Source: Mycolicibacterium sp. MU0050
GTDB taxonomy: Bacteria; Actinomycetota; Actinomycetes; Mycobacteriales; Mycobacteriaceae
Reading direction: 5' to 3'
NCBI RefSeq assembly: GCF_963378085.1
Contig: NZ_OY726395.1
Location: forward strand, 2,914,001-2,978,000
DNA length: 64,000 bases
A program made the position numbers and the translations under genes. Shown piece by piece: positions 25,827 through 34,643 of the stretch (position 1 is its first letter; each line of letters begins with the position of its first letter). Below the pieces are notes generated by a model. The model had not been told where the DNA came from. It made no database searches and saw only the letters and a program-made list of their open reading frames with translations.

Positions 25827-26837
25827 ATGAGTGACCAGACCAGCAAACCATCTCGACACCACATCGCCCGCGTCTGGAAACGGACGCTGTCGAAGGCATG
25901 GGATGACTCGATCTTCTCGGAGTCCGCCCAGGCCGGCTTCTGGTCGGTGCTCTCGCTGCCGCCCCTGCTGCTCGGCATGCTGGGCAGCCTGGCCTATATC
26001 GCACCACTGTTCGGTCCCGGCACCCTGTCGATGATCGAGGAGCGGCTGATCAGCACGGCCGCCAGCTTCTTCTCGGACAACGTCGTCACCGAGATCATCG
26101 AGCCGACAATGCGCGACATCGTGCAGGGTGCGCGCGGCGAGGTGGTCTCGCTGGGGTTCGTGATCTCGCTGTGGGCGGGCTCCTCGGCGATCTCCGCGTT
26201 CGTCGACGCCATCGTGGAGGCCCACGACCAGACCCCGCTGCGGCATCCGGTGCGCCAGCGGTTCTATGCGCTGGGCCTCTACGTGGTGGGGCTGCTCATC
26301 ATCATCGTCACGGCACCGTTCGTGGCGCTGGGACCGCGCAAGATCGCCGAGTACATCCCGGAAAGCTGGTCGGACGTCCTGCGTTTCGGCTACTACCCGG
26401 CGCTGGCCCTCGGATTCGTCGTCGCGATCACGATCTTGTACCGGGTGTCGCTGCCGCGGCCGCTGCCGACGCACCGCCTGATCCTCGGTGCGGCCCTGGC
26501 CACCACCGTCTTCATGCTCGCCACGGTGGGCCTGCGGATCTATCTCAGCTCGATCACCCGCACCGGCTACACCTACGGCGCCTTGGCCACCCCCATCGCC
26601 TTCCTGTTGTTCGCGTTCTTCCTCGGCTTCGCGATCATGCTGGGAGCCGAACTCAACAACGCCATCGAGGAGGAGTGGCCGGCGCCGGAGACCCACGCCC
26701 GCAAGTTGCGCACCTGGCTGGAGGAAAAGGCCAATCAGAAGAACGGCCAGCGGGCCGAGGCGGCGGACAAGCCCGACCGCGCGGACCGACCCGGCGGGCC
26801 ACCCCCGCGCGAGGAACCCTCGCGGTCTACTTCTTGA
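25827..26837 (+). CDS. YihY/BrkB family inner-membrane protein
   Basis: A 336-residue integral membrane protein of the YihY/virulence factor BrkB family (Rv2707 counterpart). About six helices are visible between residues 35 and 280, with the family blocks AGFWSVLSLPPLLLG and LGFAIMLGAELNNAIEEEW. The C-terminal 50 residues are hydrophilic, rich in Lys, Asp and Pro. The family was once called RNase BN, a name now considered wrong. The actual function is unknown. Its 3' end overlaps the convergent DUF3039 gene by 11 bases. Confidence 0.86.
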   Translation: MSDQTSKPSRHHIARVWKRTLSKAWDDSIFSESAQAGFWSVLSLPPLLLGMLGSLAYIAPLFGPGTLSMIEERLISTAASFFSDNVVTEIIEPTMRDIVQGARGEVVSLGFVISLWAGSSAISAFVDAIVEAHDQTPLRHPVRQRFYALGLYVVGLLIIIVTAPFVALGPRKIAEYIPESWSDVLRFGYYPALALGFVVAITILYRVSLPRPLPTHRLILGAALATTVFMLATVGLRIYLSSITRTGYTYGALATPIAFLLFAFFLGFAIMLGAELNNAIEEEWPAPETHARKLRTWLEEKANQKNGQRAEAADKPDRADRPGGPPPREEPSRSTS

Positions 26838-27063
26838 GCTGCTCGTAGATGCGCTTGCAGTCCGGGCACACCGGCGAGCCCGGCTTGGCCGACTTGGTGA
26901 CCGGGAAGACCTCACCGCACAGCGCGACCACGTGGGTCCCCATCACGGCGCTCTCGGCGATCTTGTCCTTCTTCACGTAGTGGAAAAACTTCGGCCGGTC
27001 GCCGTCGGTCCCGTCGTCGACGCGTTCGTCGGTATCTGGGCGCTCGATCGTCTGGGTCTGCAT
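26827..27063 (-). CDS. DUF3039 family protein
   Basis: A 78-residue actinobacterial protein (Rv2708c counterpart). A flexible N-terminus is followed by KFFHYVKKDKI and the block ALCGEVFPVT...CPDCKRIYEQL. Three Cys plus conserved His residues suggest a small zinc-binding fold. ATG 27063 is chosen by similarity to the M. tuberculosis start; another ATG nine bases upstream is possible. It diverges from the DUF3099 gene. Function is unknown. Confidence 0.83.
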   Translation of the reverse strand: MQTQTIERPDTDERVDDGTDGDRPKFFHYVKKDKIAESAVMGTHVVALCGEVFPVTKSAKPGSPVCPDCKRIYEQLKK

Positions 27064-27141
27064 AGATGACATTCTGCCGCAGAAAATTACGGCCGGGGAA
27101 CCGGTCGCGCCACGGCCGTCCAACTGTGCGACAGTGGAGTG

Positions 27142-27585
27142 ATGAAGCACAGCCAGGAGCTGGGTTTCGACGACGAAGGTCGGCCGGTACTCATCACGCG
27201 CGCAGCCATCCCCTACGAGGAGGAGCATCGCGCGCGGGTTCGCAAGTACTTGATCATGATGTCCTGCCGGGTTCCCGCCCTGCTACTGGCCGCGTGGGCC
27301 TACAGCGTGTGGCACAACGGCTGGATCTCGCTGGCAATCGTCGCCATCTCCATCCCGCTGCCCTGGATGGCGGTGTTGATCGCCAACGATCGGCCGCCGC
27401 GCAGCGCCGACGAGCCGCGTCGTTACGATCCGTCGCCGCACGCGGCCATCGCCGGCGCCGACCACCCCGCCATCGAACCCACCTACATCGACGCCGAGAT
27501 CGACGCCGACCCCGGGGACCAGAAACCGGCCGATGCACCCCGGTCGAGCGGTTCGGCCGATTCCGGCACCGAATCGCCCGGCTGA
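27142..27585 (+). CDS. DUF3099 family membrane protein
   Basis: A 147-residue protein (Rv2709 counterpart). The N-terminal DUF3099 part has RPVLITRAAIPYEEEHRARVRKY followed by two adjacent membrane helices (about residues 38-58 and 62-83). The C-terminal 60 residues are hydrophilic and acidic, probably cytosolic and disordered. The ATG at 27142 directly follows a GTG in the same frame, and GGAG lies close upstream, so either codon may be used. It is the gene upstream of sigB. Function is unknown. Confidence 0.78.
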   Translation: MKHSQELGFDDEGRPVLITRAAIPYEEEHRARVRKYLIMMSCRVPALLLAAWAYSVWHNGWISLAIVAISIPLPWMAVLIANDRPPRSADEPRRYDPSPHAAIAGADHPAIEPTYIDAEIDADPGDQKPADAPRSSGSADSGTESPG

Positions 27586-27601
27586 GGAACGTTCTTTTTC
27601 C

Positions 27602-27620
27602 ATTCTCAGCGCATTCTCAG
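27602..27620 (+). promoter_or_regulatory. Direct repeat ATTCTCAG x2, MprA-box-like, upstream of sigB
   Basis: Two exact 8-base copies (27602-27609 and 27613-27620) are separated by CGC, giving an 11-base repeat period, so both copies lie on the same face of the helix. This fits the loosely conserved 8-base direct repeats described for MprA binding sites, and MprA is known to control sigB in M. tuberculosis. Confidence 0.55.
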
Positions 27621-27670
27621 GTCGATTCATCATTTCTGCACGTCAGACGGTGTGAAACCGCGGCGTTGTG

Positions 27671-27696
27671 GGAACTCTTTCCTCCATTGGGGCGTT
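27671..27696 (+). promoter_or_regulatory. ECF-type (SigE/SigH) promoter of sigB
   Basis: GGAAC (27671-27675), 17 bases, then CGTT (27693-27696). This is the -35/-10 pattern of SigE- and SigH-dependent mycobacterial promoters. The predicted start is near 27704, about 30 bases before the sigB ATG. Confidence 0.7.
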
Positions 27697-27735
27697 AGAA
27701 CCATTGACAGTTCGAGCCACTCTAAGGAGGCCGAT

Positions 27736-28695
27736 ATGGCGAATGCCGCCGCAACCCGGATCGATGGCGATCTGGACGCTCAGAGCCCAGCCGCCGACCT
27801 GGTACGGGTGTATCTGAACGGTATCGGCAAGACGGCGTTGCTCAACGCCGCCGATGAGGTGGAACTCGCCAAACGGATCGAGGCCGGGCTCTACGCCCAG
27901 CACCTGCTGGCCACCCGCAAGCGACTCGGCGAGAAGCGCAAGCAAGCTCTCGCCGAGGTGGTGCGCGACGGCCAGGCCGCGCGCAGCCACCTGTTGGAAG
28001 CCAACCTGCGTCTGGTGGTGTCGCTGGCCAAGCGCTACACCGGCCGCGGGATGCCGTTGCTGGACCTGATCCAGGAGGGCAACCTCGGGCTCATCCGCGC
28101 GATGGAGAAGTTCGACTACGCCAAGGGCTTCAAGTTCTCGACCTACGCCACCTGGTGGATTCGCCAGGCCATCACGCGCGGCATGGCCGACCAGAGCCGG
28201 ACCATCCGGTTGCCCGTCCACCTGGTGGAGCAGGTCAACAAGCTGGCCCGGATCAAGCGCGAGATGCACCAGCAGCTGGGCCGGGAGGCCTCCGACGAGG
28301 AGCTGGCCGAGGAGTCGGGCATCCCCGTGGAGAAGATCAACGACCTGCTCGAGCACAGCCGCGACCCGGTGAGCCTGGACATGCCGGTGGGCTCCGACGA
28401 GGAGGCCCCGCTGGGTGACTTCATCGAGGACTCCGAGGCGCTGTCCGCGGAGAACGCCGTGATCGCCGAACTGCTCCACACCGACATCCGGCACGTGCTG
28501 GCCACGCTCGACGAGCGCGAACAGCAGGTGATCCGGCTGCGGTTCGGCCTGGATGACGGCCAGCCCCGCACGCTGGACCAGATCGGCAAACTGTTCGGTC
28601 TCTCGCGGGAGCGGGTGCGCCAGATCGAGCGCGAAGTGATGTCGAAGCTGCGCCAGGGCGACCGCGCCGATCGGCTACGCTCCTACGCCAGCTGA
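27736..28695 (+). CDS. sigB: Principal-like sigma factor SigB
   Basis: A group 2 sigma-70 factor of 319 residues used in stress and stationary phase. Regions 1.2, 2, 3 and 4 are nearly the same as in SigA, for example the region 2 core [32 protein letters not shown], but the long N-terminal extension is missing. The ATG at 27736 is fixed by a perfect AAGGAGG ribosome-binding site 5 bases upstream; the open frame extends further back only through the promoter. An ECF-type promoter and an MprA-like repeat lie upstream, and a strong hairpin follows the stop. Confidence 0.97.
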   Translation: MANAAATRIDGDLDAQSPAADLVRVYLNGIGKTALLNAADEVELAKRIEAGLYAQHLLATRKRLGEKRKQALAEVVRDGQAARSHLLEANLRLVVSLAKRYTGRGMPLLDLIQEGNLGLIRAMEKFDYAKGFKFSTYATWWIRQAITRGMADQSRTIRLPVHLVEQVNKLARIKREMHQQLGREASDEELAEESGIPVEKINDLLEHSRDPVSLDMPVGSDEEAPLGDFIEDSEALSAENAVIAELLHTDIRHVLATLDEREQQVIRLRFGLDDGQPRTLDQIGKLFGLSRERVRQIEREVMSKLRQGDRADRLRSYAS

Positions 28696-28716
28696 CGAGA
28701 AACCGTTTCCGCACGT

Positions 28717-28751
28717 CAGTGTGCCCGCCGCTCCCCCCGGCGGGCACACTG
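28717..28751 (+). terminator. Strong hairpin after sigB
   Basis: Two perfect 14-base arms (28717-28730 and 28738-28751) surround a 7-base loop, and the stem is GC-rich. No T-run follows, as is common for mycobacterial terminators. It separates sigB from ideR. Confidence 0.7.
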
Positions 28752-28830
28752 CTGTGTGAGCGCCGCCCCCGACGTTGCGGGCCCCAATGCGCAGCTCGCC
28801 AAGTAGACTGGTCGCGACGGAGGGTGCCAG

Positions 28831-29523
28831 ATGAACGATCTTGTAGATACCACCGAGATGTACCTTCGGACGATCTACGACCTTGAAGAAGAGGGCGTGA
28901 TCCCGCTGCGGGCACGCATCGCCGAACGGCTGGAACAGAGCGGTCCGACCGTGAGCCAGACCGTGTCGCGGATGGAGCGTGACGGCCTGCTGCATGTTGC
29001 CGGGGACCGGCACCTCAAGCTCACCGAGAAGGGCCGGTCGCTGGCCGTCGCCGTGATGCGCAAGCACCGCCTGGCCGAACGGCTCCTGGTGGACGTCATC
29101 GGGCTCCCGTGGGAGGACGTCCACGCCGAGGCGTGCAAGTGGGAGCACGTGATGAGCGAGGAGGTCGAGCGCCGGCTGGTGGCCGTGCTCGACAACCCGA
29201 CCGTCTCCCCCTTCGGCAACCCGATCCCTGGGCTCTCCGAGCTGGGGCTGGACCAATCCGGCCGCTTCGAGGACTACAACCTGGTCCGGCTCACGGAACT
29301 GCCCGCCGGCTCGCCGGTCGCGGTGGTGGTGCGCCAACTCACCGAACACGTCCAGGGCGACACGATGCTGATCAGCCGGCTCAAGGACGCCGGCGTGGTC
29401 CCCAACGCCCGTGTCACCGCCATCGTGAACCCGCCGGGCGAGGTCACCATCGTGATCCCGGGCCACGAGAACGTGGACCTGCCCCATGAGATGGCCCACG
29501 CGGTGAAGGTCGAGAAGGTCTAA
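28831..29523 (+). CDS. ideR: Iron-dependent repressor IdeR
   Basis: A DtxR-family metalloregulator of 230 residues that represses siderophore and iron-uptake genes and activates iron storage when Fe2+ is bound. The winged helix-turn-helix occupies about residues 20-70 (SGPTVSQTVSRMERDGL). Metal ligands are in place: M10, and C102, E105 and H106 in the AEACKWEHVMSEE helix. A C-terminal SH3-like domain starts near residue 150. A GGAGG site lies 7 bases before the ATG. The TAA stop shares CTAA with the convergent DUF4192 stop. No IdeR box was seen near its own gene. Confidence 0.97.
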   Translation: MNDLVDTTEMYLRTIYDLEEEGVIPLRARIAERLEQSGPTVSQTVSRMERDGLLHVAGDRHLKLTEKGRSLAVAVMRKHRLAERLLVDVIGLPWEDVHAEACKWEHVMSEEVERRLVAVLDNPTVSPFGNPIPGLSELGLDQSGRFEDYNLVRLTELPAGSPVAVVVRQLTEHVQGDTMLISRLKDAGVVPNARVTAIVNPPGEVTIVIPGHENVDLPHEMAHAVKVEKV

Positions 29524-30575
29524 CCGGCCGCACGGGACGGCAGGCGCGGCGGCAGCCGTACCCCGAGCCGTCGGGCGAGCCGATATCCGGTGCCGGCGAG
29601 CTGGCGGATCTTTTCCGGACGCAGCCCGGCTTGCAGAGCGTCATCGAGCATCCCCGCCATCCGATGGGTGGCGTCGATCCGCAGCGCCTGTTCCAACGCC
29701 ACCCCGGCCAGCGGCCCGTCCCCGCGCACGTAGGCGAAGAACGCGAGCAGCGTCAGCGCCTCCGCGCGCCAAGGCGCCGGCAATCCCTTGGCGAGGAGCA
29801 CCCACAGCGTCTCCGCCCGACCCGCGGCCGCGCCGACCGCCAGGCCGTACAACGTGTCCCGAACGATCACGTCGGTCAACGCATAGGCCGGCACCGCGAG
29901 TTCGGCATCGGTGAGCACCGCCCCCGCGGCGACTCGATCGATCAGGGCCAGCACCGCCCGGACCGCCCGGCCGCTAGCCGCGTCCGGGTTCTCCGCCCGC
30001 TCGGCGTCGTCGGTCGCGGCGAGGTCGGCGATGGCCCGCGTGATGGCAACGGGGTCCCGGTCCAGATCGGCGGCGATCACGGATTGCAGTTCGCTGCGGC
30101 TGCCGTACAGGCGGCGACCTTCGACCACCGCGGCGACCGACAGCGGCGAGGACAACGGATCGTCGATGGCCCCGCCGGCCCCGCACCCGTCGACGCAGTG
30201 CCAGCGCCCGCCGGCGGCGATGCGGTCGACGACATGGGTGCCGAGCAGTTCCACGTCGTTGTCGGCCAACAGATCGTCGAGATCCGCGCACATCTGCTGG
30301 TATTCGTCGTTGCACAATCGGCACGGGGCGCCTTCGGCGTCGACGATGACGGCGATGACCGCGTCGGCGTGCGAGGCCGCCGCGACATCGACGAGGTGGG
30401 TGAGATCGCCGCCGAGGCAATCGGCCAGATCGACGCGCATCACCGCGCCCATCTGACCCTCGTCGACGCCGACCAGCACGAGCGACTTCTCCGGGGCGAA
30501 GCCCAGGACCGCGGGAATGGCCGCGATGAGGGCCGCGGGCCGCCGGAGCACGAAATCGGGGTTCTGCGATGTCAT
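29520..30575 (-). CDS. DUF4192 family protein
   Basis: A 351-residue protein of actinobacterial family DUF4192 (Rv2712c counterpart). The N-terminus has the family block PAALIAAIPAVLGFAPEKSLVLVGV followed by alternating strands and helices. The C-terminal half is mostly helical, with a WVLLAKGLPAPWRAEALTLLAFFAYVRGDG segment. Cysteines cluster near residues 80-130, but no clear metal motif is seen. It is soluble with no signal peptide. Function is unknown. The sthA gene next to it in M. tuberculosis is absent. Confidence 0.82.
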   Translation of the reverse strand: MTSQNPDFVLRRPAALIAAIPAVLGFAPEKSLVLVGVDEGQMGAVMRVDLADCLGGDLTHLVDVAAASHADAVIAVIVDAEGAPCRLCNDEYQQMCADLDDLLADNDVELLGTHVVDRIAAGGRWHCVDGCGAGGAIDDPLSSPLSVAAVVEGRRLYGSRSELQSVIAADLDRDPVAITRAIADLAATDDAERAENPDAASGRAVRAVLALIDRVAAGAVLTDAELAVPAYALTDVIVRDTLYGLAVGAAAGRAETLWVLLAKGLPAPWRAEALTLLAFFAYVRGDGPLAGVALEQALRIDATHRMAGMLDDALQAGLRPEKIRQLAGTGYRLARRLGVRLPPRLPSRAAG

Positions 30576-30741
30576 GCCCGCACGGTCGCAACCGGCACCG
30601 TCGCCGACGGCTCCCGACGGCCCCGATCGCCGCGATGCTGTGGAGCAACGCCGGACTGTGTATGGACGATCACCCCGCCCGCCCCGATGCCCGGGGGTTC
30701 AGCACTGGGCGAAATCGGGATTGCCCGCCGCACGTGCCGTG

Positions 30742-30771
30742 TTGACATCGGTGTGTCGCGGTCCCGACTGT
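30742..30771 (+). promoter_or_regulatory. Candidate sigma-A promoter upstream of the PAC2 gene
   Basis: A perfect -35 TTGACA (30742-30747) is followed after 18 bases by GACTGT (30766-30771), a weaker -10. A leader of about 75 bases would carry the GAGGAGG ribosome-binding site. Confidence 0.4.
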
Positions 30772-30855
30772 GTTTGCTGCGACCATTTGGGGGACAATCA
30801 GAGGTAACGGCCGGTAGCCGACGGGTTGCCCAGCCGTAACGAGGAGGCGAGACAT

Positions 30856-31824
30856 ATGGCTCACGTACCAGGTCACGATCAGCCCGAGCAGACCGGTATG
30901 TACGAGTTGGAGTTTCCCGCGCCACAGCTGTCCAATGCCGATGGCCGCGGGCCCGTGCTGATCCACGCGCTGGAAGGCTTTTCCGATGCGGGGCATGCGA
31001 TCAAGTTGGCGGCCGCCCATCTCAAGGAGGCCCTCGACACCGAACTGGTGGCCTCGTTCGCGATCGACGAACTGCTCGACTACCGCGCGCGACGGCCGTT
31101 GATGACGTTCAAGACCGACCACTTCACCGACTACGAGGATCCGGAGTTGTCGCTGTTTGCGCTCCGCGACAGCGTCGGCACGCCGTTTCTGCTGTTGGCC
31201 GGCATGGAGCCGGACCTGAAGTGGGAACGCTTCATCAGCGCGGTGCGCCTGCTGGCCGAGCGGCTCGACGTCCGGCGCACCATCGGGCTCGGCGCCATCC
31301 CCATGGCGGTCCCGCACACCCGCCCGATCACCCTGACCGCACACTCCAACGATCGCGAGTTGATCGCCGAGCACACGCCGTGGGTGGGCGAGGTCCAGGT
31401 ACCCGGGAGCGTCTCGAGCCTGCTGGAGTACCGGATGGCCCAGCACGGCCACGAGGTCGTCGGGTTCACCGTGCACGTTCCGCACTACCTGGCCCAGACC
31501 GCCTACCCCGCCGCGGCCCAGGCGCTGCTCGACGAGGTGGCCCGCTCGGCCGCCCTGGAATTGCCGACGCAGGCCTTGACCCAGGCCGCCGCCGAGGTCC
31601 GCGCCAAGATCGACGAGCAGGTCGAGGCCAGCCCGGAGGTCGCGCAGGTGGTGAGCGCGCTGGAGCAGCAGTACGACGCGTTCGTGGCCGCGCAGGAGAA
31701 CCGGTCGCTGTTGGCGCGTGACGAAGACCTGCCCAGCGGCGACGAACTCGGCGCCGAGTTCGAGCGCTTCCTGGCCCAGCAGTCGGGCGAGCGCTCCAAG
31801 GACCCGTTCTCCGAGGACGATTAG
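30856..31824 (+). CDS. PAC2 family protein
   Basis: A 322-residue cytosolic protein of the PAC2 (proteasome assembly chaperone-like) family, counterpart of Rv2714. The core domain spans about residues 30-230, with LIHALEGFSDAGHAIKLAA near the start and GLGAIPMAVPHTRP in the middle. The last 80 residues are helical and acidic, ending in a disordered tail. The ATG at 30856 is chosen because GAGGAGG lies 8 bases upstream. The bacterial function is unknown; a link to the mycobacterial proteasome is only suggested by family name. Confidence 0.86.
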   Translation: MAHVPGHDQPEQTGMYELEFPAPQLSNADGRGPVLIHALEGFSDAGHAIKLAAAHLKEALDTELVASFAIDELLDYRARRPLMTFKTDHFTDYEDPELSLFALRDSVGTPFLLLAGMEPDLKWERFISAVRLLAERLDVRRTIGLGAIPMAVPHTRPITLTAHSNDRELIAEHTPWVGEVQVPGSVSSLLEYRMAQHGHEVVGFTVHVPHYLAQTAYPAAAQALLDEVARSAALELPTQALTQAAAEVRAKIDEQVEASPEVAQVVSALEQQYDAFVAAQENRSLLARDEDLPSGDELGAEFERFLAQQSGERSKDPFSEDD

Positions 31825-31855
31825 CGCAGCCGCCGAACTCGGCGGGCGACCCCAG

Positions 31856-31861
31856 TAGAGT
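31856..31861 (+). promoter_or_regulatory. -10 box of a leaderless promoter (PhzF-like gene)
   Basis: TAGAGT lies exactly 6 bases before the ATG at 31868 with no ribosome-binding site in between. Confidence 0.5.
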
Positions 31862-31867
31862 CGGGCC

Positions 31868-32563
31868 ATGGCTACCGACGTGACAGTGCTGCGGGTGTTC
31901 ACCGACCCTGCGGGCGGTTTCGGCAATCCGCTGGGCGTGGTGGACGCGGCGACGGTCGCTCCCGCCGACCGCCAGCGTCTCGCCGCCGAATTGGGCTACA
32001 GCGAAACCATATTCATCGACCTGCCGGCCGAGGGCGCAGCGACAACGACGGCGCGCATCTTCACCCCCGTCGCCGAGTTGCCGTTCGCCGGGCACCCCAC
32101 CGTGGGCGCCGCGTGGTGGTTGCGCGACCGGGGGCTGCCGGTGCACACGCTGCAGGTCCCGGCCGGCATCGTGCAGATCAGCTACGACTTGGGGGCCCAG
32201 AAGCGCACCGCGATCAGCGCCCGGGCGGAGTGGTCACCGGAGTTCGCGATCCACGACGTGGCGTCGGTCGACGAACTGCTCGCCGCGGATCCCGACGACT
32301 ACTCCGACGACGTCGAGCACTACCTGTGGACCTGGACCGACAAGTCCGCGGGCGAGATCCGCGCGCGGATGTTCGCCCCGAGCATCGGGATTCCGGAGGA
32401 TGAGGCCACCGGGTCGGCGGCGGTGCGGATCACCGACTACCTGAGCCAGGATCTGGTGATCACCCAGGGCAAGGGTTCGATCATCGAAACCCAGTGGAAC
32501 TCCGAGGGCTGGGTCCGGGTCGCCGGCAACGTCGTTGATGACGGTGTCCGCCACGTCGAGTGA
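31868..32563 (+). CDS. PhzF family isomerase-like protein
   Basis: A 231-residue protein of the PhzF/diaminopimelate-epimerase-like fold (Rv2716 counterpart). The catalytic Glu of the YSETIF motif (near residue 45), the [13 protein letters not shown] block and the C-terminal [15 protein letters not shown] block are present. At about 230 residues it is shorter than the typical 280 of characterised PhzF members. There are no phenazine genes here, so the reaction is unknown. It lies 43 bases after the PAC2 gene but has its own likely leaderless promoter. Confidence 0.85.
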   Translation: MATDVTVLRVFTDPAGGFGNPLGVVDAATVAPADRQRLAAELGYSETIFIDLPAEGAATTTARIFTPVAELPFAGHPTVGAAWWLRDRGLPVHTLQVPAGIVQISYDLGAQKRTAISARAEWSPEFAIHDVASVDELLAADPDDYSDDVEHYLWTWTDKSAGEIRARMFAPSIGIPEDEATGSAAVRITDYLSQDLVITQGKGSIIETQWNSEGWVRVAGNVVDDGVRHVE

Positions 32564-32578
32564 CGTGGCCCAGCTCGG

Positions 32579-33040
32579 TCAGCCCGCCGCCAGACCCTCG
32601 CGGTGGCGCCGCAGCGCCTGGATCTCACGCTCGAAGTCATCGGCCGAGGTGAAGGACCGGTACACCGAGGCGAACCGCAGATAGGCCACCTCGTCGAGTT
32701 CCCGCAGCGGACCGAGAATTGCCAGCCCCACCTCGTTGCTGGGCACCTCGGGGCCCGAGGCCCGCACCGCGTCTTCGACCTGCTGGGCCAGCAGGTTCAA
32801 CGCGTCGTCGTCGACCTGACGGCCCTGACAGGCCCGCCGCACCCCGCTGATCACCTTTTCGCGGCTGAACGGTTCGGTGACGCCGCTGCGCTTGACCACC
32901 GCCAGCACCGCGGTCTCCACCGTGGTGAACCGCTTACCGCACTCCGGACACGAGCGACGCCGCCGGATGGCCTGCCCCTCATCGGTCTCGCGCGAGTCGA
33001 CGACTCGGGAATCCGGGTGCCGGCAGAAAGGACAGTGCAT
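32579..33040 (-). CDS. nrdR: Transcriptional repressor NrdR
   Basis: A 153-residue zinc-ribbon/ATP-cone repressor of ribonucleotide reductase genes that senses dATP/ATP. The zinc ribbon shows CPFC (residues 3-6) and CPEC near residue 31. The ATP-cone domain ([24 protein letters not shown]) follows. The ATG at 33040 has a GGAG site and gives the usual start MHCPFC. No coenzyme-B12 or class Ib reductase gene is in this window, so its targets are elsewhere. chiZ lies upstream on the same strand. Confidence 0.96.
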   Translation of the reverse strand: MHCPFCRHPDSRVVDSRETDEGQAIRRRRSCPECGKRFTTVETAVLAVVKRSGVTEPFSREKVISGVRRACQGRQVDDDALNLLAQQVEDAVRASGPEVPSNEVGLAILGPLRELDEVAYLRFASVYRSFTSADDFEREIQALRRHREGLAAG

Positions 33041-33171
33041 GTCCGCTCCTTCATTGCGCCGGCATTGCGATGACGTGAACGACTCAGAGACTACCTGCGC
33101 CCGCCTGCCGCGGGCCACCGAGCCAAGCTCCACCACGCTCATGGGATCTCAACCTTCGAACGCTCGGGCGC

Positions 33172-33684
33172 TCAGCCCACCGGCGCGATCAGGGTCTGAC
33201 CCGCATCGATCACCGGTGACTGCAGCTCGTTGAGTTCACGGATCCGTTCGACCACGCTGCTGACCGGAGCCTCCGGCGCGACCCGCGCCGCCAGGTGGGC
33301 CAGCGTCTCCCCCGACTTCACCTGGACCACCGCCAGCTGGTCCGGGACCGGTGCGGTGGCGTCGCGCACCGTCTCGCCGAACTGGGCCACCGCGCCCAGC
33401 CAGACCGTGATGAGGGCGGCCAGCAGGGCCAGCCCGACCACGGTGACCGGCGTGACCTGCTTGGCCGGCCGGCGGGTGTGCACCGCACGCGAGACCCGTA
33501 CGCCGGTGCCGCGGTAGCGCGGGGTCATCGGCGCCGGGCGGTGCGGTCCGGGGCGGCTGCCGTCGACCACGCGGGGCAGGGCACGCCGCCGCGGGGTCCG
33601 GGGCGCCGCAGCCCCGAAATCAATCGGTGTGGCGTCGTCAAAAGCGGTGTCCCATGCCTGCGGGTGAACGCTGGTGCGTGTCAT
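33172..33684 (-). CDS. chiZ: LysM-domain cell-wall protein ChiZ (SOS-linked)
   Basis: A single-pass membrane protein of 170 residues (Rv2719c counterpart). The Arg/Pro-rich N-terminal 85 residues are cytosolic and disordered, followed by one membrane helix (about 85-107) and a C-terminal LysM peptidoglycan-binding domain (about 118-165, VKSGETLAHLAARV). In M. tuberculosis ChiZ is induced by DNA damage, slows division and can cleave cell wall. The ATG at 33684 has an AAAGGA site. A cluster of TCGAA/TTCGA half-sites lies in the 110 bases upstream, next to divergent lexA. Confidence 0.88.
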   Translation of the reverse strand: MTRTSVHPQAWDTAFDDATPIDFGAAAPRTPRRRALPRVVDGSRPGPHRPAPMTPRYRGTGVRVSRAVHTRRPAKQVTPVTVVGLALLAALITVWLGAVAQFGETVRDATAPVPDQLAVVQVKSGETLAHLAARVAPEAPVSSVVERIRELNELQSPVIDAGQTLIAPVG

Positions 33685-33775
33685 GTCCGATCCTTTCGGT
33701 CGATGCGAGCCGTACATCCGTTCGCTCCTATGTTCGAAACGCTAATCGATCATCTGTTCGACCGGAAGCTCGAAA

Positions 33776-33791
33776 CCGAACATGTGATCGA
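33776..33791. promoter_or_regulatory. Candidate LexA (SOS) box for chiZ
   Basis: CCGAAC-ATGT-GATCGA differs from the mycobacterial SOS consensus TCGAAC-N4-GTTCGA at two positions. Four further TTCGA/TCGAA half-sites lie within 33730-33795. It lies about 90 bases upstream of chiZ. Confidence 0.5.
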
Positions 33792-33869
33792 ACCGTAGCC
33801 GAACGATAAACCCGGCCACCGACAACGGACGGCGGCGCCGACCCCAGGGACGGTCAGGGGCGACACGCC

Positions 33870-33885
33870 TCGAACACATGTTTGA
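33870..33885. promoter_or_regulatory. LexA (SOS) box of lexA
   Basis: TCGAAC-ACAT-GTTTGA matches the SOS consensus TCGAAC-N4-GTTCGA at all but one position. It lies 33 bases before the lexA ATG, where it would cover the promoter and autoregulate lexA. Confidence 0.85.
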
Positions 33886-33917
33886 TTATCGGGGTCGGGA
33901 GGACTAAATTCATCGAC

Positions 33918-34634
33918 ATGGCTGACACCGAATCCGGCAGCACCTCCGCAGACGCCAAGTCAGGTACCGGCGCCAAACGTGACGGCGCGCGCGACACCTC
34001 GCTCACCGAACGGCAGCGCACCATCCTCGAGGTGATCCGCGCCTCGGTGACCACCCGCGGCTATCCGCCCAGCATCCGCGAGATCGGTGATGCGGTCGGT
34101 CTGACGTCGACATCCTCGGTCGCACACCAGCTTCGGACGCTCGAACGCAAGGGCTACCTGCGCCGTGACCCCAACCGCCCCCGCGCGGTCGACGTGCGCG
34201 GTGTCGACGACGGGCCCCCGGCCGTGGTCACGGAGGTGGCGGGCTCCGACGCGTTGCCCGAACCCACCTTCGTCCCGGTGCTCGGGCGGATCGCCGCCGG
34301 CGGCCCCATCCTGGCCGAGGAAGCCGTCGAGGACGTCTTCCCACTGCCCCGCGAACTCGTCGGTGAGGGCTCGTTGTTCCTGCTCAAGGTGGTCGGCGAA
34401 TCGATGGTCGACGCCGCGATCTGCGACGGCGACTGGGTGGTCGTCCGGCAGCAGAACGTCGCCGAGAACGGCGACATCGTCGCCGCGATGATCGACGGCG
34501 AGGCCACCGTGAAGACCTTCAAGCGGACCTCGGGTCAGGTGTGGCTGATGCCGCACAACCCGGCGTTCGACCCGATCCCCGGCAACGACGCGGCCGTGCT
34601 GGGCAAGGTCGTCACCGTCATCCGCAAGATCTGA
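33918..34634 (+). CDS. lexA: SOS-response repressor LexA
   Basis: The repressor/protease of the SOS regulon, 238 residues. The winged helix-turn-helix (about residues 28-92) contains [22 protein letters not shown]. The autocleavage bond A127-G128 is in LGRIAAGGP, and the catalytic dyad is S162 (VVGESMVDA) and K199 (ATVKTF). The ATG at 33918 is chosen because the only earlier ATG (33882) lies inside the SOS box. The divergent neighbour is chiZ and the next gene is the convergent LGFP protein. Confidence 0.97.
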   Translation: MADTESGSTSADAKSGTGAKRDGARDTSLTERQRTILEVIRASVTTRGYPPSIREIGDAVGLTSTSSVAHQLRTLERKGYLRRDPNRPRAVDVRGVDDGPPAVVTEVAGSDALPEPTFVPVLGRIAAGGPILAEEAVEDVFPLPRELVGEGSLFLLKVVGESMVDAAICDGDWVVVRQQNVAENGDIVAAMIDGEATVKTFKRTSGQVWLMPHNPAFDPIPGNDAAVLGKVVTVIRKI

Positions 34635-34643
34635 GCGGCACGC

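Noticed and set aside
28690..28830. IdeR box at the ideR gene
   Set aside because: No match to the 19-base IdeR palindrome (TTAGGTTAGGCTAACCTAA type) was found; the inverted repeat there is a GC-rich terminator.
33882..33917. Upstream ATG adding 12 residues to LexA
   Set aside because: That ATG overlaps the SOS box and known LexA starts lie downstream; the extension would be transcribed from inside the operator.
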